DNA of 64,000 bases. Origin: Gemmataceae bacterium (GTDB lineage Bacteria; Planctomycetota; Planctomycetia; Gemmatales; Gemmataceae). The translations under genes were made by a program, and so were the position numbers. Every line of letters starts with the position of its first letter. Position 1 is the first letter of the stretch. Positions 35,601 to 44,483 of this stretch are shown here, in pieces. Location of the stretch: NCBI GenBank assembly GCA_901538445.1, contig LR594584.1, forward strand, positions 2,221,738-2,285,737. The letters are read 5' to 3'. Below the pieces are notes generated by a model. It did no database searches and was not told where the DNA came from. It worked only from the letters and a program-made list of their open reading frames with translations.

Positions 35601-36838
35601 CCAGTAGTTTCAAGTTCGGCGTTGAGGAGTAGCGGGCCGCATGGGTTTCGCCGTGAATGGAGGTTGCCACACCGCCGTCACGGAGATCACCCATGCGTTC
35701 CGCTCCCCAGTCTATCCCCCGCGGCCGGGCGGCTGCTTCCCGCCACCTGCGGGTCGTGCTGACCACGTGGCTGTCGGCCGCCGTTCGCCTCCCGGCCAAC
35801 CGACGCGCCTGTACCCCGGCCGCCGTCTGGCAACTCCTGCTGTGGGCCGCCGCGTTCGCCCGCTCGCTCGCCGCGGCGTGTGCCGTCACCCCCGGTGCCC
35901 CGACCGGGCAGGCCGTCTGGAACGCCCTCCGGGCCGCCCTTCCGAAGCGCCGCCGCACCCTCGAACGCTGGCTCCTCCCGGCCCTCCACGCCCCACTTCC
36001 GAAGCGGCCCAAGGGGGCGTGCGTCGCGCTCGACTACCACCGCATCCCGTACTACGGCGCGCCGGACCGGAACACCACCCGAGCGAAGTCGTCGGCCGGT
36101 ACCCACACGTTCCACACGTACGCCACCGCCTGTGTGGTCGGCGGGCCGGGGCGGTACACCCTCGGGCTGACCGCGGTCGCCGAGAAGGAGCCGATGGCCG
36201 ACGTCCTGGCCCGCCTACTCGATCAGGTCGCGGCGTCCCGGGTGCCGGTCCGGGCGGTTCTGCTCGACCGGGCGTTCTTCTCGATCGCCGTGATGCGCCT
36301 GCTCCAGGCCCGCCGGGTGCCGTTCGTGATCCCGGCCGTCGTCCGCGGGCGCAAGCCCCGGCCGGGCGTGCCGGCGCTCGGACTTCGGGCCGTCCGACGA
36401 CGGGGGGCCGGGCGGTACGGGTACACCCACGCCGACCGCGGGCAGTCGGTTCGGGTCGCGGTCGTGGTCGCCCACAAGAGCTACCGCCACGCCCGGACCG
36501 GGCGGCGGCACACCCGCAAGCTGCTGTACCTGACGTGGCGTGTGGGCGGCGGACCGGTCGCCGTTCGGGATCTGTACCGAACCCGGTTCGGGATCGAGAG
36601 CAGCTACCGCCAACTCGGCGAGGCGCGCCCTCGAACCGCCTGCCGGGACGGGGTGGTGCGGCTGTTGTGGGTGGCGCTGGGGCTGATCATCCGCAACGCC
36701 TGGGTGTGGGCCAACCGGGGCGAGACGCGGCCGTGGTCGCTCGCCTCGACCCGGCTCATCCTGCTGCTGGACATCCTGGTCACCTTCACCCGTCAAACGA
36801 CCGACCTCCAACCAAGACCCGCAACTTGAAACTACTGG
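35601..36838 (+). mobile_element. Insertion sequence with perfect 16-bp terminal inverted repeats
   Basis: The left end CCAGTAGTTTCAAGTT (35601-35616) is the exact reverse complement of the right end (36823-36838), giving an element of 1238 bp with a single transposase gene. Both ends and the transposase frame are intact, so the copy may be functional. A target duplication is not clear: the left flank ends ...GATT and the right flank begins AT.... The element inserted only eight bases outside the stop codon of the adenylate cyclase gene. Confidence 0.85.
35693..36829 (+). CDS. DDE transposase, ISH3-like (IS4 superfamily)
   Basis: This 378-residue protein carries an RNase H-like DDE catalytic core: first Asp in ACVALDYHRIPYYG (Asp114), second in VLLDRAFFS (Asp192), and Glu in the Y-x-R-x-x-x-E-x-x-Y pattern YRTRFGIESSYRQ (Glu302). 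The DYxxxPYYG start of the core resembles the ISH3 group. The start MRSAPQS was preferred because GGAG lies eight bases upstream; another ATG at 35657 adds 12 residues. It catalyses cut-and-paste movement of the element at 35601-36838. No frameshift or truncation is seen. Composition matches the genome. Confidence 0.85.
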   Translation: MRSAPQSIPRGRAAASRHLRVVLTTWLSAAVRLPANRRACTPAAVWQLLLWAAAFARSLAAACAVTPGAPTGQAVWNALRAALPKRRRTLERWLLPALHAPLPKRPKGACVALDYHRIPYYGAPDRNTTRAKSSAGTHTFHTYATACVVGGPGRYTLGLTAVAEKEPMADVLARLLDQVAASRVPVRAVLLDRAFFSIAVMRLLQARRVPFVIPAVVRGRKPRPGVPALGLRAVRRRGAGRYGYTHADRGQSVRVAVVVAHKSYRHARTGRRHTRKLLYLTWRVGGGPVAVRDLYRTRFGIESSYRQLGEARPRTACRDGVVRLLWVALGLIIRNAWVWANRGETRPWSLASTRLILLLDILVTFTRQTTDLQPRPAT

Positions 36839-36846
36839 ATCCGGTA

Positions 36847-38682
36847 TTACCCCTTGCTCCCGAGCGGGATGACGCCGTTCCAGTTCGTCGGCGGCGTGCG
36901 GTTGTACTTGAGGATGAACTCGGTGAGCATGTCCTTGCCGCGGTCGTCGGGCGGCACCTGGTGCAACAGCTTGTACGCCTCGTTCCAGTCCTCCGAGAGG
37001 AACGCGTCCAGCGCCGCCTCGTAGGCGGCGACGTCGTCGTTGGTGAGCACCTGTTCGGGGCCGGCGGGGGGGATCAACTCGGCCACCTCGATGGGCGTTT
37101 CGAGCCCGTAGGGCTTCACCTTCGCGAGACGCCGGACGCGCGCGACGTCGGGGGACGTGTGCGACCGAACGGCCGCGGCGGTCGCCCCGTCGATCAGGAT
37201 CGGCACCCGCAGCAGCTTGGTCATGTCCTGGAGCCGCGACGCGAGGTTCACCACCGGGCCGAACACGGTGATCTTCACCTGCTCGGGCGGCCCGATGCCG
37301 CCGGCGACGGCCCGGCCGGACGCGATGCCGATGCCCACGCGGAACCCCGAGAGCGGGTGCTTCGGGTCCCGGGCGATGCCCTCGAACGCGGCCCGGATGC
37401 CCAGCGCCGCCCGGCACGCGTCCTCGGCCTTTCCGGGGTGCGACAGCGGCCAGCCCCAGAACCCGAGGGCCGCGTCGCCGAGGAAGTCGGCGATCGCCCC
37501 GCGGTACTGGAGGATGTTCTGGGTCATCACCCCGAGGGCGGTGCTGACCCGGTTCAGAACGGCGAGCAGGTCGTCGGCCACCTCGACGGTCTTCGAGAAC
37601 CCGCGGAGGTCGCAGAACAGCACGGTGATGTCGGTCTCCCGCGGCTCCAGCGCCCGCGGCCCCTCGTGCCCCGAGAGCAGGCTCATCACGCCCGGGGAGA
37701 AGAACCGGCGGAACACCCCCTGGCGCTCGCGGAACACGTGGACCTGGCGGAGCGCGCCGAGGATGTCCGCGACGAGTTCGGCGAACTTCAGGTCGTCGCG
37801 GAGTTCGTTCGCGTCCCACGGGGCCAGGAGCGTCTGCGCGTCGGCCCCGTCGAACCCGCCCGCGACGTAGATCCCCCACCCGGGGCACCCGTCGCCGTGG
37901 ACCGGGGTGCAGAACGCCCAGTCGATCCCGCCCCGCATCGTGAACGGCTCGGCCCCCGTCGCCGGCCCCTCCTGGCGGCTCCAGACGTGCAGCACCGTCT
38001 GCTTCTGCCGGTCGCACGCCTCCACGATGAGCCGGCGGCTCGGCTCGAACGCGCCCTCGGCGACGAACCGGCGGTCCCAGTGGAGCACCTTGACGGTCGC
38101 GGCCGACGCGGGCACCGGCGGGTCCCCCGTCGCGCCCCCGGCCCGTGCGGTGACGATCGCCACCGCGTCGGCGCGGCGGACCCCGGCGAGGAGCATGTCG
38201 GTGAGCCGCGCGAACAGGTCGGTGTCGTCGGTGGCGCTGGAGATGACGTCCGGGAGCTTGCTGAGCACGTCGAGCCGGTGCGGGGCGTCGCGGAACGCCA
38301 TCCCGTCGAGTTCGTGGTGCATCACCGTCCGCGACTCGACCAGCACCTTCTCCCCGTACCCGCTGCCCGAGGGCGAGAAGGTGCGGGTCGAGGGGTTCGC
38401 GAGGGTGAACACGGTCCGGCCGATCACGAACGCCTCGCCCGACTCCAGCTCGAACGTCTCCACCGGTTTGCCCGCGCGGAACACGGGGTTCGCCGCGGCC
38501 GCAACCCGCCGGCCCTTGAGCCGCTCGCCGTCCAGCGCCAGCTCGACGTGCCGGCGGCCGAGGAACGGCTCCCACGGCACCGCCCACGCGCCCGCCTCGC
38601 GGCCGATGACGACCGTGCCGGCGCTCGGCAGCGGCCGCCGCCACGACTCGGTCGAGTTGGAGCCCTGCGCGATCAGGATCAT
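36847..38682 (-). CDS. FHA/GAF-containing class III adenylate/guanylate cyclase
   Basis: This 611-residue protein synthesises a cyclic nucleotide. The N-terminal part (about 20-95) looks like a divergent FHA domain (VVIGREAGAWAVPWEPFLGRRHVEL). A GAF-like region follows (about 145-310). Residues about 350-525 are a class III cyclase catalytic domain: metal-binding Asp358 in TVLFCDLRGFSK and Asp403 in ADFLGDAALGFWG, and the transition-state motif FGPVVNLASRL with Asn479 and Arg483. A C-terminal TPR-like tail ends the protein. It starts seven bases after the kinase gene's stop on the same strand, so kinase and cyclase are surely one operon. Confidence 0.93.
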   Translation of the reverse strand: MILIAQGSNSTESWRRPLPSAGTVVIGREAGAWAVPWEPFLGRRHVELALDGERLKGRRVAAAANPVFRAGKPVETFELESGEAFVIGRTVFTLANPSTRTFSPSGSGYGEKVLVESRTVMHHELDGMAFRDAPHRLDVLSKLPDVISSATDDTDLFARLTDMLLAGVRRADAVAIVTARAGGATGDPPVPASAATVKVLHWDRRFVAEGAFEPSRRLIVEACDRQKQTVLHVWSRQEGPATGAEPFTMRGGIDWAFCTPVHGDGCPGWGIYVAGGFDGADAQTLLAPWDANELRDDLKFAELVADILGALRQVHVFRERQGVFRRFFSPGVMSLLSGHEGPRALEPRETDITVLFCDLRGFSKTVEVADDLLAVLNRVSTALGVMTQNILQYRGAIADFLGDAALGFWGWPLSHPGKAEDACRAALGIRAAFEGIARDPKHPLSGFRVGIGIASGRAVAGGIGPPEQVKITVFGPVVNLASRLQDMTKLLRVPILIDGATAAAVRSHTSPDVARVRRLAKVKPYGLETPIEVAELIPPAGPEQVLTNDDVAAYEAALDAFLSEDWNEAYKLLHQVPPDDRGKDMLTEFILKYNRTPPTNWNGVIPLGSKG

Positions 38683-38689
38683 GCCGCGG

Positions 38690-40891
38690 TCACTCCGGCT
38701 TGGGCGGTACGGCCAGGGTCGCGGCGGGGTCGGGGGCCGGGGTCGGGCCGCTCGGGCCGACGCTCGACCGCGACGACCCGACCGTCTGCGTGCCGCCGCT
38801 CACGCCGGTCCCGGTGCCAGTCGGGAGCCCGGCCCACCGCCGGAGCAGCCGCGTCATCCGCGACTTCGGCGAGGCGTCCAGCACCGAGACCGTTCCGGCC
38901 CACATCAGAACAATAATGAGCAGCAGGAACGCGGCCGCCACGGCACCGCCGCGGCGCAGGTGCCACTGGAGCGACGTGACCGGCTGGAGCACCTCGTCCT
39001 TCCGCTCCTGAACGAGGATCACCCACCCGGTGTCGATCGGGTGCCCGTCCTCGGGCCGCACGAGGACGTGTTCGACGGACGCGAGCCAGGTGCCGTCGAA
39101 CGCGCCGCCGACCGGGTCGCGGTACTCGTCGGCCTCGGGGAACGCGGTCGCCCCCGAGTCGGCCCAGCGGACCACAGCGTCGCAGTACACCGGCTGCAAC
39201 TCCGCCCCTTCGGGAAGGTCTTGCAGGTAGGGGTGCCGCACGATCAGGCCGCGCCGCCCGGTCGCGTCGGGCCGGGTGTCGATCAGCACCGCGAACCGCT
39301 CCCGCGACCCGGCAACCTGCGTGCGGCCGCGCAGATCGATGGCGATCCCGACCACTCCGAGCGGCTTGCGGGCCGCGGCGGCCGGGTCGTCCCACACCGG
39401 GACGCAGAACGCGACCGACCAGATCGGCCCGCTCCCCTCGCGCTTCCGCTGGTACACCATCGAGCGGTGCGGGGCGGCGATCATCGCCCGCGCCGGCCCC
39501 GCCTTATCGTCCAGTTCGCGGCCCTGGCCGTGGAAGTAGTCGCGGTACCCGCGGTAGACGTGCCGGCCCGGTTCGTAGGGCGGGTCGGAGCCCCGCTGGA
39601 ACCCGAGAAAGTCGGTCGCGAACCAGACCGCGGACCGGTTCGCCTCGTCGAACTGCCGGTCGGACCGGGCCCGCCGGGCGGCGAGGACCGCGTCGAGTTC
39701 GGCGGTCGCCCTCGGGTCGGCCCCGAGCCGGTTGCCGCGGCCCAGCAAGTCGCGGATCTGCGGGTCGCGCCCGGCCGCTTCGAGCTGCGCCCACCGGAAC
39801 TGGACCTGCATCCCGAGCTGCCGGGCCTCGGTCCGGGCCGCGAACTGGTTCCCCTCCAGTGCCCGCCCGATGACCCCGTTGCGGGCCGTGCTGACCGCCA
39901 TGTGGAACACGTACCACCCCATCCCGGTCAGCATCAGCATGAGCATCACGAAGCCGACCCCGGAGAACGCGAGGATCGGCTGGCGGACGCGCCGGAGCTG
40001 CCAGGCGTCGAGCGCGGAGACCACCTCCTGGGGGTTGTGGAACCGCTTCGCGGGGGACGTTTCGAGGCACCGGTCGATGATCCCCGCGAGTTCGGCGTTC
40101 ACCCCGGGCACCTTGCGGTGAGCGGCCGGCCTCGGCGCGTGCAGGATGTGCTTCCGGTACGCGGTGAGCTGCACCTCCAGGTTGCCGCTCGACAGGGGCT
40201 TGCTCTGGTAGTGCGGGGGCTGGCCGGTGAGCATCCGGTACACCACGGCGCCGAGGGCGTACACGTCCCACCGGGCGTCCGGCGCGGCCGACAGGTCGGC
40301 CTGCTCGGGGGCCATGTAGAACAGCGTGCCGAGGGCCGGCGACATCTCGTTGGTGAGCCGCGACTGGCCGAAGTCCGCGAGCCGCGGCCGCCGGTCCTGG
40401 TCGAGGAGGATGTTCGCGGGCTTCAGGTCGCAGTGGAGGATGCCCTTGTCGTGCGCGTGGACGAGGGCGACCGCGACCTCGCGGAAGTACGTCACGGCGT
40501 CGTGGACCGACACCGGCCCGTTGCGGAGCAGGTCCTCGAGCGACCCGTGCTCCATGAACTCCATGACGTAGTACGGCGGGTCCGACTCCCACCCGACCTC
40601 GAAGAGTTGTACCACGTACCGGTCGGAGAACAGGTACCGGAGCTTCTCGACCTCGCGGGCCAGGGACGCCCAGTCGAGCCCGCCGCGGCGGGTGTAGAAC
40701 TTGATCGCGACCTTCCGCCCGCTGTTCCGGTTGACCGCGACCCACACCTCGCCGTAGGCCCCGCTGCCGAGGTACTGCTCCTGCTCGTACCCGGGCACCT
40801 TCGCGGGCGGCCGCGCCCCCCTGAGGCTCAGGTCGCGCGCGGCCGAGCGGTCCTGCTCGCCCATCAGAGGAGTGTGCTCGCCGTCCGTCAC
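38690..40891 (-). CDS. Transmembrane Ser/Thr protein kinase with periplasmic sensor
   Basis: This 733-residue protein has a cytoplasmic kinase domain: P-loop LGSGAYGEVW, catalytic Lys64 in VAIKF, HCDLKPAN with catalytic Asp155, DFG at 173-175, and APE in YMAPEQ. A first membrane helix (about 306-328, ILAFSGVGFVMLMLMLTGMGW) is followed by a large extracytoplasmic region resembling a double Cache sensor (about 330-640) and a second helix (about 650-672, AAAFLLLIIVLMWAGTVSVL) before a Pro-rich tail. It probably senses a ligand outside and passes the signal to FHA proteins, in first place the cyclase encoded seven bases downstream. The HRD motif is HCD. Confidence 0.93.
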   Translation of the reverse strand: MTDGEHTPLMGEQDRSAARDLSLRGARPPAKVPGYEQEQYLGSGAYGEVWVAVNRNSGRKVAIKFYTRRGGLDWASLAREVEKLRYLFSDRYVVQLFEVGWESDPPYYVMEFMEHGSLEDLLRNGPVSVHDAVTYFREVAVALVHAHDKGILHCDLKPANILLDQDRRPRLADFGQSRLTNEMSPALGTLFYMAPEQADLSAAPDARWDVYALGAVVYRMLTGQPPHYQSKPLSSGNLEVQLTAYRKHILHAPRPAAHRKVPGVNAELAGIIDRCLETSPAKRFHNPQEVVSALDAWQLRRVRQPILAFSGVGFVMLMLMLTGMGWYVFHMAVSTARNGVIGRALEGNQFAARTEARQLGMQVQFRWAQLEAAGRDPQIRDLLGRGNRLGADPRATAELDAVLAARRARSDRQFDEANRSAVWFATDFLGFQRGSDPPYEPGRHVYRGYRDYFHGQGRELDDKAGPARAMIAAPHRSMVYQRKREGSGPIWSVAFCVPVWDDPAAAARKPLGVVGIAIDLRGRTQVAGSRERFAVLIDTRPDATGRRGLIVRHPYLQDLPEGAELQPVYCDAVVRWADSGATAFPEADEYRDPVGGAFDGTWLASVEHVLVRPEDGHPIDTGWVILVQERKDEVLQPVTSLQWHLRRGGAVAAAFLLLIIVLMWAGTVSVLDASPKSRMTRLLRRWAGLPTGTGTGVSGGTQTVGSSRSSVGPSGPTPAPDPAATLAVPPKPE

Positions 40892-41008
40892 GCCGCCTCC
40901 GTGCCAGGTGGGTGGGTCATGTTACGAACCGCGCCCGCCGGAGTCCTTGCGCGGCCCCGGCAGGATACCCGATTCGGGGCCGCGGGAGAAACGCTTTTGG
41001 CGGCCCGG

Positions 41009-42079
41009 TCACCCGGCCGCGGGCTCCTGCTGCGTCATGCAGTGGAGCGTGCCCAGCCCCCAGACGAGGTCCACGCAGTGGATCCCGACCACCTCGCGGC
41101 CCGGGAACAGTTCGTCGAGCGTCCCCAGCGCCACGCGGTCGGCCGGGTCGTTGAACGTGGGGACGATGACCACGCCCTCGGCGATGTAGAAGTTCGCGTA
41201 GCTCGCCGGGAGGCGGAGCCCGTCGAACACCACCGGCCGCGGCATCGGGAGGGGTACGACCTCCAGCTTCCGGCCCTGGGCGTCCGTCGCCGAGCGGAGC
41301 CGCTCGAGGTTCACCTGGAGCAGTTCGTAGTTCTCGTCGCGGGTGTCCCGCTCGACCACGGTCACCACGGTCCGCGGGTTCACGAACCGGGCCAGGTCGT
41401 CGACGTGCCCGTGGGTGTCGTCGCCGACGATCCCGCGGTCGAGCCAGATGGTGTTCCGGACCCCGAGGTGCTCGGCGAACGCCCGCTCGTAGTCCGCCCG
41501 GCCCATCGGCGGGTTCCGCTGCTGCGTCGTGCTCAGCAGGCACTCCTCGGTCGTCAGGATCGTCCCGGCCCCGTTCACGTCGATGCTCCCGCCCTCCAGA
41601 ACGATGCGGTGCCCGCCGTGGTGCGGCTGCCAGCGGGGGAGGGCACGCAGGCCCGCCACGAACCCGGGGAGCTGGTCGTCGAGGGTCCAGTCCGGGTACT
41701 TCGCCCAGGCGTTGAAGTGCCAGTCGAGGACGCCGCGGTCGCCGGCCGCGTTCTTGACGAAGATCGGCCCCGAGTCGCGGACCCACGACCGGTCGGTCGG
41801 GAGCTCGTGGAGCGCGACCCGCGAGAGGTCCGCGGCCGCGTCGGCCAGCGTCTTCGTGACCCGATCGCGCGCGCCCGGCGGCACGATCAGGTTCACGTCC
41901 TCGTACCGGCTCAGGGTGCGGACGATCTCGGCGTACACCCACGGGACGACGGCGAACTTCCCGGGCCAGTCGGACTCGCGGTGCGGCCACGCGAGCCAGG
42001 TCGAAGCGTGGGGCTCGAACTCCGCGGGCATGCGGAACCCGGCCGGTGCTGGGGCGGGCGGTGCGGGGGGTGGATTCAT
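41009..42079 (-). CDS. aguA: Agmatine deiminase
   Basis: This 356-residue enzyme converts agmatine to N-carbamoylputrescine and ammonia in putrescine synthesis. The family is the peptidylarginine deiminase/agmatine deiminase fold. Marks: EFEPHASTWLAWPH, DRSWVRDSGPIFV, VLEGGSIDVNGAGTILTTEECLL, GHVDDLARFVNP, and catalytic Cys in GLGTLHCMTQQEP at the C-terminus. The start MNPPPAPPAPAP was chosen because the fold starts at FRMPAEFEPH; a longer ORF from 42400 is unsupported. No N-carbamoylputrescine amidase is adjacent. It is divergent from RNase III. Confidence 0.93.
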   Translation of the reverse strand: MNPPPAPPAPAPAGFRMPAEFEPHASTWLAWPHRESDWPGKFAVVPWVYAEIVRTLSRYEDVNLIVPPGARDRVTKTLADAAADLSRVALHELPTDRSWVRDSGPIFVKNAAGDRGVLDWHFNAWAKYPDWTLDDQLPGFVAGLRALPRWQPHHGGHRIVLEGGSIDVNGAGTILTTEECLLSTTQQRNPPMGRADYERAFAEHLGVRNTIWLDRGIVGDDTHGHVDDLARFVNPRTVVTVVERDTRDENYELLQVNLERLRSATDAQGRKLEVVPLPMPRPVVFDGLRLPASYANFYIAEGVVIVPTFNDPADRVALGTLDELFPGREVVGIHCVDLVWGLGTLHCMTQQEPAAG

Positions 42080-42203
42080 CGTTGGTGTCAGAGTGTTCCG
42101 GAGGTCGGTGCGGGGCGTCGCCGGGTACGCCGCGTTGACGCGGCCACGTTCAAATGCTAGGTTATGAAACACCGTCGCCCCGTGAGGCCGACCGAACCCA
42201 AAT

Positions 42204-42941
42204 ATGTCCCCCCCCCAAGATACCCTGCCGGTGTCCCGCGAACGCACCATCCTCGACCAGTGCCAGCAGGCGATCGGGTACCGCTTCCGCCGGCCCGAGC
42301 TGCTGCGGGCGGCCCTGACGCACACGTCCGGGGCCAACACCCGGGCCGCCTCGAACGAGCGGCTCGAGTTCCTGGGCGACAGCGTCCTCGGCCTCGTCAC
42401 CTGCGAGCAACTGTTCCACCAGTTCCCCGACTACCAGGAGGGCGACCTCACCAAGGTGAAGTCGGTGGTGGTCAGCCGCAAGACGTGCGCCAAGTTCAGC
42501 CAGGAGATCGGCCTCGGCGAGTTCCTGTTCCTGGGCAAGGGGGTCAGCCACTACGGCGAGATCCCGTCGAACATGCTCGCGGACGTGTTCGAGTCGCTGA
42601 TCGCCGCCATCTTCCTCGACGGCGGGTGGGACGAGGCCAAGGCGTTCATCCTCAGGTTCATCACCCCCGAGCTGGAACTCGTCGGCCGCGACGCGGTGAA
42701 CGCGAACTCGAAGTCGCAGCTCCAGCAGGTCGTCCAGCGGGAGTACGGCGACACCCCGCGGTACTACGTCCTCGACGAGCAGGGGCCGGACCACGACAAG
42801 TGCTTCAAGGTGGCCGCTCAGGTCGGCGAGCACCGGTTCCCGGCCGCGTGGGGGCGGACCAAGAAGGACGCCGAACTCAAGGCCGCCATCAACGCCCTGG
42901 CCGACATCAACGGCGACCCGCTCCCGTACCCCGTCGGATGA
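42204..42941 (+). CDS. rnc: Ribonuclease III
   Basis: This 245-residue protein cleaves double-stranded RNA and processes rRNA precursors. The RNase III signature NERLEFLGDSVLGL is present (residues about 51-64), with the second acidic site in DVFESLIAAIFLDGG. A double-stranded-RNA-binding domain (about 165-240) follows: NSKSQLQQVVQREYGDTPRYYV and GRTKKDAELKAAINAL. Length is normal. The downstream gene starts inside its stop codon (ATGA), suggesting translational coupling. Confidence 0.95.
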   Translation: MSPPQDTLPVSRERTILDQCQQAIGYRFRRPELLRAALTHTSGANTRAASNERLEFLGDSVLGLVTCEQLFHQFPDYQEGDLTKVKSVVVSRKTCAKFSQEIGLGEFLFLGKGVSHYGEIPSNMLADVFESLIAAIFLDGGWDEAKAFILRFITPELELVGRDAVNANSKSQLQQVVQREYGDTPRYYVLDEQGPDHDKCFKVAAQVGEHRFPAAWGRTKKDAELKAAINALADINGDPLPYPVG

Positions 42942-43267
42942 CCCACACTTCACCCGCCGCCGTCATGGCAATGCCGCCCTACACGGTGATGTGCTACCGG
43001 CCCGGGTGCCCGAACCCCGCCGCGTACAAGATCGCCGCCCGGTGGACCGACGGGCTCACCCAGGAACTCAAGACGTACTCGCTGTGCTGCGACGGGTGCC
43101 TCCCGGCGCTGTACCGCTCCGCGGTCGCGAAGCGCGCCGCGTGCCGCCTCGCGCCCGGTGAGAAGCTGGAAGAACCGGGCGTCTACGACCTGACCCGCGG
43201 CAACCGCGACAAGCAACTCAAGCGCCGCCCCGAACTCGAGAAGGCGGCGAGGACCGACGCGGGTTAG
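42938..43267 (+). CDS. Small zinc-ribbon-like protein coupled to rnc
   Basis: This 109-residue protein starts at ATGA, overlapping the rnc stop by four bases. It has two cysteine pairs, CYRPGCPNP and LCCDGCLPAL, which may bind zinc. The rest is basic and helical (YRSAVAKRAACRLAPGEKLEE, KQLKRRPELEKAARTDAG). No known family was recognised. Co-translation with RNase III suggests an RNA-related role, which is inference. An internal start at MAMPPYTVMCYRPG would give a 100-residue form. Confidence 0.7.
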   Translation: MTHTSPAAVMAMPPYTVMCYRPGCPNPAAYKIAARWTDGLTQELKTYSLCCDGCLPALYRSAVAKRAACRLAPGEKLEEPGVYDLTRGNRDKQLKRRPELEKAARTDAG

Positions 43268-43285
43268 CACTCGGCCTTCAGGGGC

Positions 43286-44335
43286 TCACTTCGGCAGGCG
43301 GATCACGAACACGCCGGCGTCGCTCACCGCGGCGAGGTGGCGGTTGTCCGGCGCGAACCCCGCCGCCGGGACGTGCGCGTCGTACTTGAACTCGTGCTTC
43401 TTCTTCCCGTCCTTCGTCCAGACCACCACCCGGTCCTCGGTCCGCGAGTGGGCGAGCGTTCCGGCGATCATCGACCCGTCGGCCGAGAAGTTTGCCGCGA
43501 GGATGGCGCGCTTGTCGGTCTCCAGATCGACGGGGTCGTCGAACTTGCCCTCCTTGAGCGTCCACACGGCCCCGGTACCGCGTGACCCGGCCAACACGAT
43601 CGACTTCCCGTCGGGCGAGAAGTTCACGCCGATCGCCGGGGCGGGCAGCTTCACGACCTCGCCCGCCTTGGGCTTGTCGCTCGTCGCGTCCCACACCCGG
43701 AACTGCTTCTCCTCCGCGCTGACGGAGATGAGCATGTTTCCATCGGGGGAGTACGCGACGCCGCGGATCTCGTCCTTGTGGTCGGGGAGGCTCGCGAGGA
43801 GCGCGGGCTTCGCCTTACTGATGTCCCAGATCTTGAGCAACTTGTCGCGGCCGCCGGTGGCGATCTTCTTCCCGTCCGGGTGGGTCGCGAGCGCCCACAC
43901 CGGGCCGTCCTTGTGCGCCGGGAACGCCGCCTTGACGACGAGCTGCCGCGTGTCGGCCTTATCGAGGATGCGGACGTTCCCGCTCGCGTCACCGGCGACG
44001 AGCAGCTTCCCCTCGGGCGGGAACGCGAGGCACACGATCGAGTCCGGCTGTTTGAAGCTCCAGTTCAGCTTCGGCCCTTCGGTCGCCCACACGCGGATCG
44101 TCTGGTCCGGCCCGGAGATCGCGAGGAACTTGCCGTCGCCGCGGAACGCGAAGCAATCGACCCGGTCGATCTTCTGCGACAGGTTGGCAATTGCTTCGGG
44201 GGAGGTGCCCTTGGGCGGGCGCATCGCCGGAGGGAGTTTCGCGGGGTCGATCTTGTCGAGCGGCGATGCGTCCTGAGCGAGCGAGAGCCCGACGGCGGCG
44301 ACGAGGAGGCCAACCGCCCCACAGAACCGGATCAT
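43286..44335 (-). CDS. Exported WD40 repeat protein
   Basis: This protein of about 349 residues has a signal peptide (MIRFCGAVGLLVAAVGLSLAQ) and about six or seven WD40-type blades. Repeats include KFLAISGPDQTIRVWATEG, KKIATGGRDKLLKIWDISK and NMLISVSAEEKQFRVWDATS, each with the GxDxxxRVW pattern. It is a beta-propeller scaffold acting outside the cytoplasmic membrane, as is common in Planctomycetes. An alternative start lies at 44347. The signal peptide fixes the start region. The next gene on this strand (44484-45101) is an LRR lipoprotein, and both may be co-regulated envelope proteins. Confidence 0.88.
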   Translation of the reverse strand: MIRFCGAVGLLVAAVGLSLAQDASPLDKIDPAKLPPAMRPPKGTSPEAIANLSQKIDRVDCFAFRGDGKFLAISGPDQTIRVWATEGPKLNWSFKQPDSIVCLAFPPEGKLLVAGDASGNVRILDKADTRQLVVKAAFPAHKDGPVWALATHPDGKKIATGGRDKLLKIWDISKAKPALLASLPDHKDEIRGVAYSPDGNMLISVSAEEKQFRVWDATSDKPKAGEVVKLPAPAIGVNFSPDGKSIVLAGSRGTGAVWTLKEGKFDDPVDLETDKRAILAANFSADGSMIAGTLAHSRTEDRVVVWTKDGKKKHEFKYDAHVPAAGFAPDNRHLAAVSDAGVFVIRLPK

Positions 44336-44483
44336 GCGAGTTCCCATGCGGGTGAGTGTTTGGTCGCGGCGCACAATGCAATTCGGGTGCCAGGGCCATG
44401 ATATGAGGCCGCACCCCTCATTCGCGCGCCCCCCATTTGGGCGGGTGGACAACGGGTGCCCGCGTGTGGTCACCCGGCGGCCG

